Source: Deltaproteobacteria bacterium RBG_13_61_14 (GTDB lineage Bacteria > RBG-13-61-14). Taken from it: DNA of 11,217 nucleotides. The notes beneath the pieces were generated by a model, which was not told the origin of the DNA, did no database searches, and saw only the letters and a program-made list of their open reading frames with translations. Location of the stretch: NCBI GenBank assembly GCA_001797815.1, contig MGQK01000016.1, forward strand, positions 18,696 to 29,912, in the 5' to 3' direction. The position numbers and the translations under genes are program-made. How positions within the stretch are numbered: position 1 is the first letter of the stretch; each line of letters begins with the position of its first letter. This document shows, piece after piece, positions 5,689 through 11,217 of this stretch.

Positions 5689-6603
5689 ATGAAGAAGATG
5701 TTGCAGGTGGGCGTGGCCTTAGGCGGAGGCGCGGCGCGGGGGCTCGCACACATCGGGGTGCTCGAGGTCCTGGAGCAGGCCCAGATTCCGATGGACGTCA
5801 TCACCGGGACCAGCATGGGCGCGCTGGTAGGTGGGCTCTACCTGGTGGAAGGTTCCGCCAGCCGCTTGATCGAGCGCATGCGCCAGTTTCTCGCCAGCAA
5901 GGCATTTCAGAGCGCGCCATTTGAGCGGCTCCGGGAACGACGGAATAACGAGGAGAACTCCGGTTTCTTCAGCGCGGCTACGGCGGCCATCCGCAAAGGC
6001 TTTCTTTATTCCTATTCGCTCCGGCGTCAATCCATTATTTCCGAGGAGGTCTTTTCCCAACTGATCAACCAGACCCTGCCGGACATCCGCATCCAGGACC
6101 TGCCCCGGCCCTTCGCCGCGGTCAGCCTGGACGTGATCTCCGGCAAGGAAGTGGTCTGGACCAAAGGCTCGTTGCGCCAGGCGGTCCTGGCCTCCTCTGC
6201 CATCCCCGGCTTTTTCCCGCCGGTCAAAGACCGCGGCCGGCTGCTGGTGGATGGCAACTGGACCTCTCCCATTCCGGTGCGGCCGGCGCGCCGATTGGGA
6301 GCGGACGCCGTGATCGCGGTGGATATCTCCCGCGATGCCGAACGGCAGCAGGACTACCAACGGGGCGTCAACCTGATCTTGCGCGCCAACTTGCTTTTGA
6401 CCGCGGCTTTGCGGGAGATGCAGTTGGAGGAAGCGGATCTGGTGCTGCGGCCGGAGGTGGGGCACATCCATTGGGCGGACTTCGGGCCGGCGGAAGAATT
6501 GGTGGACTCGGGGCGCAAAGTGGCGCGGTCGCACCTGGACAAATTGCGCCGGGTGACCCGCAAGCGGAAAGTGTGGACCATCTTTCGGGGACGGGCCGCC
6601 TGA
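5689..6603 (+). CDS. Patatin-like phospholipase (RssA/NTE-type esterase)
   Basis: A 304-aa predicted serine lipid acyl hydrolase. GGGAARG (residues 12-18) forms the glycine-rich oxyanion element, GTSMG (40-44) carries the nucleophile Ser42, and Asp188 in VDGNW completes the Ser-Asp dyad; the family usually has DGG or DGA here. ASSAIPGFFPPV is another well-conserved patatin segment. There is no signal peptide, so it probably acts in the cytoplasm or on the inner membrane. The ATG at 5689 lacks a Shine-Dalgarno sequence and sits just behind a promoter candidate; a second ATG at 5698 is possible and also lacks one. It is first in a plus-strand run and followed after 23 nt by a small gene. The lipid substrate cannot be inferred. 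Confidence 0.92.
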   Translation: MKKMLQVGVALGGGAARGLAHIGVLEVLEQAQIPMDVITGTSMGALVGGLYLVEGSASRLIERMRQFLASKAFQSAPFERLRERRNNEENSGFFSAATAAIRKGFLYSYSLRRQSIISEEVFSQLINQTLPDIRIQDLPRPFAAVSLDVISGKEVVWTKGSLRQAVLASSAIPGFFPPVKDRGRLLVDGNWTSPIPVRPARRLGADAVIAVDISRDAERQQDYQRGVNLILRANLLLTAALREMQLEEADLVLRPEVGHIHWADFGPAEELVDSGRKVARSHLDKLRRVTRKRKVWTIFRGRAA

Positions 6604-6626
6604 AGCCGGGGTTGGAAACGGGTCGG

Positions 6627-6893
6627 ATGGAGCGGATCACGGACCAGGGTAAGGCGCGGCGCTGGGCGCGGACCATTGTTTCAGATATCAGCTTATACAA
6701 CCAGGACAAGATCCGGGAAGGGATCGAGCAGGACACACTGTTCGAGGTGCTGGCCGAAGAGTTGCAGGAAGGCCGCGAGTTGTATGAATCGAGGGTGGCA
6801 CCCGAGATTCTCCAGTCCACCCACTTCTTTGATTTGGCGGTGGTGGACGTTCTGTTCAAGAGCACCCATAAATTCCGATCCAAGATATGGTAA
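6627..6893 (+). CDS. Small conserved protein of unknown function (88 aa)
   Basis: An 88-aa, charged, mostly helical protein beginning MERITDQGKARRWARTIVSD. Its core, ARRWARTIVSDISLYNQDKI, continues with EGI, LFEVL, EELQEGRELYESRV and FFDLAVVDVLF. As far as I remember, this ARxxVSDIxLYN...EGRxLYxxRV pattern recurs in short proteins or C-terminal tails in deltaproteobacteria-like genomes, with no known activity. The frame is open further upstream, but that part overlaps the patatin gene, so ATG 6627 is preferred; a TTG at 6612 is an alternative. The Shine-Dalgarno is weak. Its stop overlaps the rluD start by 7 nt, which strongly supports a real, translated gene. No membrane segment or metal-binding motif is visible. 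Confidence 0.75.
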   Translation: MERITDQGKARRWARTIVSDISLYNQDKIREGIEQDTLFEVLAEELQEGRELYESRVAPEILQSTHFFDLAVVDVLFKSTHKFRSKIW

Positions 6894-7882
6894 GCGCCGG
6901 TCCGGCCGCGCTGAAACCCTCTGTGGAAAAACGAAGTATCCGCGTGAGACAATTGCCTGAGCAAGGCATCCGCCTGGACGTTTTCTTGTCGGGTCAACCC
7001 GGCTTAGGAAGCCGCACCCAACTCAAGCGGCTGATCGAGCAGGGCCGGGTGCGGCTCAACGGCCGGCCGGCCAAGGCCGCGAGCAAGGTCCGCTCGCAGG
7101 ACCGGATCGAGGTGGAGTTGCCGGAGCCGGCCCCGGCCACGGTGGAGCCGGAGCCGATTCCGCTGGCGATCCTTTATGAGGATGAGCACCTGGTGGTGCT
7201 GGACAAGCCGGCCGGGATGCTGGTCCACCCTTACCCCGGCCGGCTGAGCGGGACCCTGGTCAATGCCCTGCTTTTTCATTGCCAAGACCTTTCCGGCATC
7301 GGCGGCCAGATCAAGCCCGGCATTGTCCATCGCCTGGACAAGCTGACCTCCGGGGTCATGGTCGCGGCCAAGACCGACGCCGCCCACCAGGGCCTGGCCC
7401 GCCAGTTCCAGGCGCACACCATCACCCGGGCCTACCTGGCCCTGGTGCACGGGACCATGGACAAGGAGCGCGGGACCATTCAGTCTTTGATCGGCCGCAA
7501 CCCCCGGCACCGGCTGAAAATGACCGGCCGGGTCCGTCAGGGGAAAACGGCGGTCACCCACTTTGTGGTCCAGGCGCGCTATCCCGGCCTCACGCTGCTG
7601 GAGTGCCGCTTGGAGACCGGCCGCACCCACCAGATCCGGGTGCACCTGAGCGAAGCCGGGCATCCGTTGGTCGGAGACCCCCTCTACGGACGGGGCCGGC
7701 AGTTGCCCGGGGGGCTGAGCGCGGCCCAGCACGCAACGCTCAAGCACCTCAAGCGGCAGGCCTTGCACGCATATCGGCTCGGCTTTGTCCATCCGAAGAC
7801 CGGCGAGCGCCTGGAATTTACCTCCAACCCGCCCAGCGACCTCCAGGCGGTGCTCAAGGCGTTGAGTCAAGCCGACCCATGA
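6887..7882 (+). CDS. rluD: 23S rRNA pseudouridine synthase, RluD/RluA family
   Basis: A 331-aa enzyme, close to the length of E. coli RluD. An S4 RNA-binding domain lies at about residues 28-75 (RLDVFL...LIEQGRVRLNGR), followed by the catalytic domain. Asp151 in GIVHRLDKLTSG is the catalytic aspartate of the RluA family, and LETGRTHQIRVHL and HPLVGDPLYG are further family motifs. It would isomerise uridines of 23S rRNA (positions 1911, 1915 and 1917 for true RluD); exact sites are inferred. The start at 6887 overlaps the preceding gene by 7 nt; a GTG at codon 13 is an alternative. Its stop overlaps the pgeF start (ATGA). Adjacent rluD and pgeF (yfiH) also occur in E. coli. Confidence 0.95.
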   Translation: MVSAGPAALKPSVEKRSIRVRQLPEQGIRLDVFLSGQPGLGSRTQLKRLIEQGRVRLNGRPAKAASKVRSQDRIEVELPEPAPATVEPEPIPLAILYEDEHLVVLDKPAGMLVHPYPGRLSGTLVNALLFHCQDLSGIGGQIKPGIVHRLDKLTSGVMVAAKTDAAHQGLARQFQAHTITRAYLALVHGTMDKERGTIQSLIGRNPRHRLKMTGRVRQGKTAVTHFVVQARYPGLTLLECRLETGRTHQIRVHLSEAGHPLVGDPLYGRGRQLPGGLSAAQHATLKHLKRQALHAYRLGFVHPKTGERLEFTSNPPSDLQAVLKALSQADP

Positions 7883-8673
7883 TCGAAGAAAAGCAGGGGA
7901 TCGCGTTCGTCTCGCTGCCGGGTTTGAAACAAGCCGGCGCGGTCCACGGCTTTATCGGCCGCCAGGGCGGGGTTTCCGAAGGCGAGTTCCGGAGCCTCAA
8001 CCTGGGGATTCGCACCCAGGACCGGCCGGAAGCCGTGGCCGAGAACGACCGGCGCTTCCGGCGCGCCTTTGGCATCCCCTCCCTGGTCCGCGTCCGCCAG
8101 GTCCACGGCCGCGAGGTGCTGGTGGTGGATCGAAAGGTGAAAGACGAAAAAGCCTGGTGGCAGGTGGAGCGCGATGCCGTGATCACCGATCAGCCGGGCG
8201 TGGCCCTGGCGGTATTGACCGCGGATTGCGTGCCGATTGTGCTGTTTGACCCGGAGCGGCGGGCGTGGGGAATCGCCCACGCCGGCTGGCGGGGCACCTG
8301 CCTGCGCACGGCCGCCGCCGCGGTGGAGGCGATGACGGAGCGGTTCGGATCAGAGCCGCGAGACATCCTGGCCGGGATCGGGCCGGGCGTGGGCCCGTGC
8401 TGTTACCCGGTGGACGGGCCGGTGATCCGGGCGGTGGAGGAGTCCTTTGGCGAGGAGGCGGATGAGCTGATGCGACCCGCGCCTGGAGGCCGGCGTTTTC
8501 TCGACCTGGTCGAGGCCAACTGCCGGGTTCTGCGGAAGGCCGGGATCGCGCCTGAGCACCTCGAAAAAGCGGACCTGTGCACCTCGTGCCGGGCCGACCT
8601 CTTCTTCTCCCATCGCCGCGACCAGGGCCGGACCGGAAGACAGATCAGCTTTGTGATGATCCTCCCGGCTTGA
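7879..8673 (+). CDS. pgeF: Peptidoglycan editing factor PgeF (YfiH/DUF152, laccase domain)
   Basis: A 264-aa protein of the Cu-oxidase_4 (DUF152) family, the usual length. Members have been linked to removing misincorporated residues from peptidoglycan precursors and to purine nucleoside phosphorylase activity. The three metal-site residues are visible: His76 in VRQVHG, Cys117 in LTADCVPI and His134 in IAHAGWRGT. GPGVGPCCYPV and DLCTSCRADLFFSHRRD are also family signatures. The ATG at 7879 overlaps the rluD stop by 4 nt (ATGA), so the two should be translationally coupled. The frame is open upstream through rluD, but that part reads rluD out of frame. Which catalytic role applies here cannot be told from sequence. 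Confidence 0.95.
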   Translation: MIEEKQGIAFVSLPGLKQAGAVHGFIGRQGGVSEGEFRSLNLGIRTQDRPEAVAENDRRFRRAFGIPSLVRVRQVHGREVLVVDRKVKDEKAWWQVERDAVITDQPGVALAVLTADCVPIVLFDPERRAWGIAHAGWRGTCLRTAAAAVEAMTERFGSEPRDILAGIGPGVGPCCYPVDGPVIRAVEESFGEEADELMRPAPGGRRFLDLVEANCRVLRKAGIAPEHLEKADLCTSCRADLFFSHRRDQGRTGRQISFVMILPA

Positions 8674-8674
8674 T

Positions 8675-8706
8675 CTTAAAGCCGGAGAACCTTAAACTCG
8701 GAAAAC
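8675..8706. repeat. Tandem 16-bp imperfect direct repeat before the DUF362 gene
   Basis: Two adjacent 16-bp units, CTTAAAGCCGGAGAAC (8675-8690) and CTTAAACTCGGAAAAC (8691-8706), agree at 13 of 16 positions. They fill most of the 41-nt gap between pgeF and the DUF362 start. They could be paired sites for a regulator or a simple duplication that brings in a ribosome-binding GGA. Confidence 0.6.
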
Positions 8707-8714
8707 GGAACAAC

Positions 8715-9518
8715 ATGCCGGATTCAGCAACTGTTTATGTCAGTCAAACCAAGGATCGCGTTGGCTTCATCAAGAAGGTCTTCGAGATCTTCGCGCCCAA
8801 GCTCGCCGGCCTGCGGGTGCTGCTCAAGCCCAACGTGGTCTCGGCCGAGGCTTATCCCACCACCACCCACCCGGATACCCTCGGGACCCTGCTCGATCTC
8901 CTGGCCGACCGGCAAGTCACGGTGGCCGACGCCGCGGCCGCGGACCTCTTGCGGCCGGGCAAGGCCATCAAAGACCACGGCCTGGCCCGGCTTTGCCGGA
9001 GCAAGGGCCGCGACCTCACTGACCTCTACGAGCGCGCCGCCACCGGTTGGACCAGCTCGCGCGGTTTCGAGCTGAAACTCTCCGCACTCCCCCTGAAGCA
9101 GGACTGCATCGTCTCCCTGCCGGTGCTGAAAAGCCACGTCAACGTCCGCCTGACCGGGGCGGTGAAAAACCAATTCGGCTATCTCGCCCGCACCGAGCGC
9201 GGCCGGCTCCACTTCGGCCGCGACCTTCTCCACCAGGGCATCGCCGAATGCACCGTGTTCGCCCGGCCCCGGCTTTTCATCCTGGACGCGGTGCAGACCC
9301 TGGTCGGCGCCAACGAGATGCGCCACGGCGGCCGGATTCAGAAGTTGGGCTGGATGCTGGCCGGCGAGGACCCGGTGGCGCTGGATGCCTTCGGCCTGAC
9401 CCTGCTCGCCCGGCTCGAACCCAAGCTCCAGGGACTCATCCCCCGCGACCTCCCCTACCTCCGCCTGGCCCAGGAATACGGACTCGGCACTTTTGAATAC
9501 AAGGTCGAGGAGGTCTGA
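8715..9518 (+). CDS. DUF362 domain protein (no ferredoxin extension)
   Basis: A 267-aa protein of the DUF362 family. VLLKPNVVS (residues 35-43), HPDTL (52-56), SLPVLKSHVNV (134-144) and TGAVKNQFG (147-155) match the family's conserved blocks, and DAVQTLVGANEMRHGG resembles its usual C-terminal block. DUF362 proteins often carry a 4Fe-4S ferredoxin domain with CxxCxxC motifs; none is present here, and cysteines are few. Molecular function of the family is not established. The ATG at 8715 follows GGAA-type weak ribosome-binding sequence. The frame is open further upstream into pgeF, but those residues do not fit the family. The gene lies 41 nt after pgeF and 4 nt before the dciA-like gene. Confidence 0.88.
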   Translation: MPDSATVYVSQTKDRVGFIKKVFEIFAPKLAGLRVLLKPNVVSAEAYPTTTHPDTLGTLLDLLADRQVTVADAAAADLLRPGKAIKDHGLARLCRSKGRDLTDLYERAATGWTSSRGFELKLSALPLKQDCIVSLPVLKSHVNVRLTGAVKNQFGYLARTERGRLHFGRDLLHQGIAECTVFARPRLFILDAVQTLVGANEMRHGGRIQKLGWMLAGEDPVALDAFGLTLLARLEPKLQGLIPRDLPYLRLAQEYGLGTFEYKVEEV

Positions 9519-9522
9519 AACC

Positions 9523-10008
9523 GTGGAAAAGGCGGGCGAGATCCTCGACCATCTTTTCCAACGCTTGAACCTCAAGCGCCCCTTGCGCGAGCAAGGAGTG
9601 TTCGCGGTCTGGGATGCCTGCGTGGGCGAGACCGTGGCCGGCCATACCCGGCCCGCCTCGATCCAGCAAGGCCGTCTCCTGGTCACGGTCAGCGACCCGG
9701 CCTGGATGAACCAGCTCCAGTTTCTCAAGGAGGAGATCAAACAAAAGCTCAACTCCGGCCTGGGCCGCGGGGTGGTGCGGGAGATCCGCTTCCGGGTGGG
9801 CGAGATCAAGCGGCCGGAAAAGCCGGCGCCGGCCTCGAGCGGCAGTCGGCCGGTTTTGCTGGAAGCGGGGGTCCTGAAAGCGATTGACGAGGCGGTGGCG
9901 GTGATTGAGGATGAGGAGGTGAGAGAGAGCGTGCGGCGTTACCTGCTTGCGGTGGCCAAACCCGCTAAAACTTCGGAAGGATCCAAAGGGCGAGACAACC
10001 TTCCTTGA
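9523..10008 (+). CDS. dciA: DciA-like protein (DUF721), replicative helicase operator/loader
   Basis: A 161-aa DUF721 protein. DciA homologues bind replicative helicase DnaB and help load it at replication origins in bacteria lacking DnaC. The family pattern is clear: VWDACVGETVAGHTRPASI (about residues 28-46), GRLLVTVSDPAWMNQLQFL, and VREIRFRVG. The C-terminal 45 residues, including LLEAGVLKAIDEAVAVIED, form a predicted helical tail. The start is GTG at 9523: AGGAGGT at 9508-9514, inside the end of the DUF362 gene, is ideally placed 8 nt upstream. An earlier ATG at 9495 overlaps the DUF362 gene and lacks such a site. It is the last gene of the plus-strand run, and only 22 nt separate it from the converging NTF2-like gene. 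Confidence 0.85.
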   Translation: MEKAGEILDHLFQRLNLKRPLREQGVFAVWDACVGETVAGHTRPASIQQGRLLVTVSDPAWMNQLQFLKEEIKQKLNSGLGRGVVREIRFRVGEIKRPEKPAPASSGSRPVLLEAGVLKAIDEAVAVIEDEEVRESVRRYLLAVAKPAKTSEGSKGRDNLP

Positions 10009-10025
10009 CCGGGAAAGGACCGGTC
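10007..10025. terminator. Small hairpin between convergent genes, possible bidirectional terminator
   Basis: GACCGG (10007-10012) pairs perfectly with CCGGTC (10020-10025) around a 7-nt loop, in the gap between the dciA-like stop and the stop of the opposite gene. No T-run follows on either strand, so any termination would be weak or factor-assisted. Confidence 0.35.
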
Positions 10026-10030
10026 GAATC

Positions 10031-10495
10031 TTATTCCACTCCGGCCCGTTCCACCCCCTCCACCCGGACAATCCTCCAGCCCAGCCGTTCTTTCTTGAAA
10101 GTGAGGCGCGGCTGCTCGGGGTAATCTTCGCGGCCAAAGGGGTGGAGGATCTGCCCCTGCCGGCGCGCTTCGGTCATCACCGACAGGGTCACAAACGCCT
10201 CGTCACCGGCCACCACCACGTTCAGGTCCTCCACCTTCACCTCCAGCTCGTCCACTTCCTCGAAAATCCGCTTGACCATTTGCAGGATGAAAAAATAGCC
10301 GTTGCCGTGGCTGTCCTGGTACTGGCTGGAAAAATGCTTGACGAAGCGGGAGGTGTCGCGCGCCTCGGCCGCGGCCGCCATCTCCTGGATAATGGCCCGG
10401 AGCTGCTCGTCGTCCTCCCGGGTGCACGAACGATAAACCCAGTAGCCGACCACTACCGCCGCCAGCAGCAGAGCGATGCGGATGCCGCGGGACAT
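10031..10495 (-). CDS. Membrane-anchored NTF2-like domain protein
   Basis: A 154-aa protein with an N-terminal hydrophobic anchor (about residues 6-20, IALLLAAVVVGYWVY) followed by Arg-Ser-Cys and a soluble domain. The soluble part reads like an NTF2/SnoaL cone fold: an N-terminal helix pair (LRAIIQEMAAAAEARDTSRFVKHF), then alternating strands with an acidic stretch VDELEVKVEDLNVVVAGDEAFVTL and a final RLTFKKERLGWRIVRVEG. Proteins of this design are often extracytoplasmic domains of unknown role. No lipobox is visible, so it is probably a signal-anchor rather than a lipoprotein. Its ATG lies 4 nt after the HNH gene stop and has no clear Shine-Dalgarno, suggesting coupling. It ends 22 nt from the converging dciA-like gene. 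Confidence 0.75.
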   Translation of the reverse strand: MSRGIRIALLLAAVVVGYWVYRSCTREDDEQLRAIIQEMAAAAEARDTSRFVKHFSSQYQDSHGNGYFFILQMVKRIFEEVDELEVKVEDLNVVVAGDEAFVTLSVMTEARRQGQILHPFGREDYPEQPRLTFKKERLGWRIVRVEGVERAGVE

Positions 10496-10499
10496 GGCG

Positions 10500-11096
10500 C
10501 TATTCGAGCAGTTCGGTGTTCCAGTAGGAGACGTCCACGAAGTTAAGGAAGGGCTGCCACTCGCGGTATTGGACGCCCTCGAAGTGGAACCCCAGGTAGG
10601 GAGTCCAGCGGGGTTTGCGGGGCGGCCGGATCAGGCGCATCCCCGATTCGACCGGGGTGCGGCCGCCCTTTTTCCGGTTGCAGTGGTGGCAGGAGCAGAC
10701 GATGTTTTCCCAGGTGCTCAAGCCCCCGCGGGAGCGGGGGATGACGTGGTCGAGGTTGAGCTCCCGGCGGGGAGAGACCCGGCCGCAATACTGACAGGTA
10801 TTCTTGTCGCGCATAAAAATGTTATAGCGGGAGAAGCGGACGTGCCGCTTGGGCAGGCGGTCGTAAGCCACGAGCAGGATCACCCGGGGAATCTTGATCG
10901 CTCCCCCCACCACCCCGATGCAATCCTCGGCCGCGTGGGGCCGAAGCTCAGACCAGTCGTTGAAGTTAAAGGTCTGGTATTGCTCATTGACCGCCTTGGC
11001 CACCCCCTGGTAGAGCAGGGTAAAGGCCCTCCGCACCGTGGTCACGTGAATGGGCAGGTAAGAGCGATTCAAGACGAGGACGGCTGAATCAATCAT
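10500..11096 (-). CDS. HNH endonuclease family protein (HNH_5 type)
   Basis: A 198-aa protein with the chromosomally widespread HNH_5 layout. The N-terminus VLVLNRSYLPIHVTTVRRAFTLL is typical of the family and fixes the start to within a few residues of the ATG at 11096. The zinc knuckle is CQYC (Cys101, Cys104) plus CHHC (Cys136, Cys139). The beta-beta-alpha nuclease motif is LNLDHVIPRSRGG (Asp116-His117), Asn131 in WENIV and Asn140 in CNRKKG. It should bind a divalent metal and cut or nick DNA; the biological role of such standalone HNH proteins is unclear. No methyltransferase, integrase or intron is adjacent, so a restriction or homing role is not indicated. It lies 22 nt after a TPR gene and 4 nt before the NTF2-like gene, probably in one operon. 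Confidence 0.92.
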   Translation of the reverse strand: MIDSAVLVLNRSYLPIHVTTVRRAFTLLYQGVAKAVNEQYQTFNFNDWSELRPHAAEDCIGVVGGAIKIPRVILLVAYDRLPKRHVRFSRYNIFMRDKNTCQYCGRVSPRRELNLDHVIPRSRGGLSTWENIVCSCHHCNRKKGGRTPVESGMRLIRPPRKPRWTPYLGFHFEGVQYREWQPFLNFVDVSYWNTELLE

Positions 11097-11118
11097 CTCC
11101 GCTACCAGTCTCCAGGTT

Positions 11119-11217
11119 TCAACGCGTCTTGGCTAAAGCTGCCTGGGCATCCGGAAAGTCCGGTTTCAGCAGGATCGCTTGTTCCAGGGCTTCCCGGGCT
11201 TTCTTTTTATCTCTTTT
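11119..11217 (-). CDS. C-terminal end of a TPR-repeat protein (partial)
   Basis: The minus-strand frame from the window edge reads 32 residues ending at TGA (11121-11119), including KARE-ALEQAILLKPDFPDAQ and finishing AALAKTR. The ALEQAIxLxPDFPDAxxxL pattern is the second helix of a tetratricopeptide repeat and the start of the next. It is the 3' end of a longer TPR protein whose body lies outside the window. The HNH gene starts 22 nt downstream on the same strand. Confidence 0.8.
   Translation of the reverse strand, partial: KRDKKKAREALEQAILLKPDFPDAQAALAKTR

Noticed and set aside
5232-5924. Plus-strand open frame across both tRNA genes, with RDSNPRCSS and EEVGFEPTRLA-like text
   Set aside because: This is the familiar spurious translation of the antisense strand of serine tRNAs; the frame runs through both tRNAs and then into the patatin gene out of frame.
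7004-7870. Minus-strand open frame opposite rluD
   Set aside because: Antisense shadow of rluD; rich in G, Q, V and L with no recognisable domain or ribosome-binding site.
7279-7878. Extension of PgeF far upstream into rluD
   Set aside because: The extra 200 codons are an arginine/proline-rich out-of-frame reading of rluD, and PgeF has the normal family length from 7879.
8724-9809. Minus-strand open frame opposite the DUF362 and dciA-like genes
   Set aside because: It spans two oppositely oriented recognisable genes and has no family features.
10476-11087. Plus-strand open frame opposite the HNH gene
   Set aside because: Antisense shadow of a protein with intact HNH and zinc-knuckle residues.
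10500-11096. HNH protein as a homing endonuclease or restriction enzyme
   Set aside because: There is no intron, intein, methyltransferase or phage gene nearby, and the HNH_5 N-terminus is that of a widespread standalone chromosomal family.

Overview
The window is a gene-dense, GC-rich bacterial chromosome segment with no mobile element, phage or CRISPR signature. Bacterial traits are DciA (DUF721), RluD, PgeF, a probable lipoprotein, sigma70-type promoters and tRNAs with genomically encoded CCA. The lipoprotein suggests a diderm. A pyruvoyl-dependent arginine decarboxylase, more typical of archaea and scattered uncultivated bacterial phyla, argues against a common model lineage. I cannot name the phylum from sequence alone.

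Left part (1-1484, minus strand): a polyamine operon. A strong promoter (TTGACA-N16-TATAGT, 1535-1562) drives pyruvoyl-dependent arginine decarboxylase, which overlaps an agmatinase. The agmatinase in turn overlaps the start of a third gene that leaves the window at base 1. Together the first two convert arginine to agmatine and then to putrescine plus urea. Divergent from this operon is a multi-pass membrane protein resembling ECF-transporter S components (1669-2403).

Middle (2499-5561, minus strand): two serine tRNA genes (UGA and GCU anticodons), then a B12-binding radical SAM enzyme coupled by an ATGA overlap to a predicted HExxH metallopeptidase lipoprotein. The 90-bp spacer between the tRNAs holds 7-bp tandem repeats on both sides, arranged as an inverted repeat.

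Right-centre (5689-10008, plus strand): a co-oriented run of patatin-like phospholipase, an 88-aa small protein, RluD, PgeF, a DUF362 protein and a DciA-like protein. Junctions are tight (7-nt overlap, ATGA overlap, gaps of 4-41 nt). The neighbouring rluD-pgeF order matches E. coli rluD-yfiH. The promoter candidate upstream lies so close to the patatin start that the mRNA may be nearly leaderless.

Right end (10031-11217, minus strand): the tail of a TPR protein, an HNH nuclease-family protein and a small membrane-anchored NTF2-like protein, apparently one operon, converging on the DciA gene.

Most genes are assignable to known families. The least explained elements are the radical SAM/metallopeptidase pair, the 88-aa protein, the heptad repeats between the tRNAs and the missing conventional start codon of the agmatinase gene.
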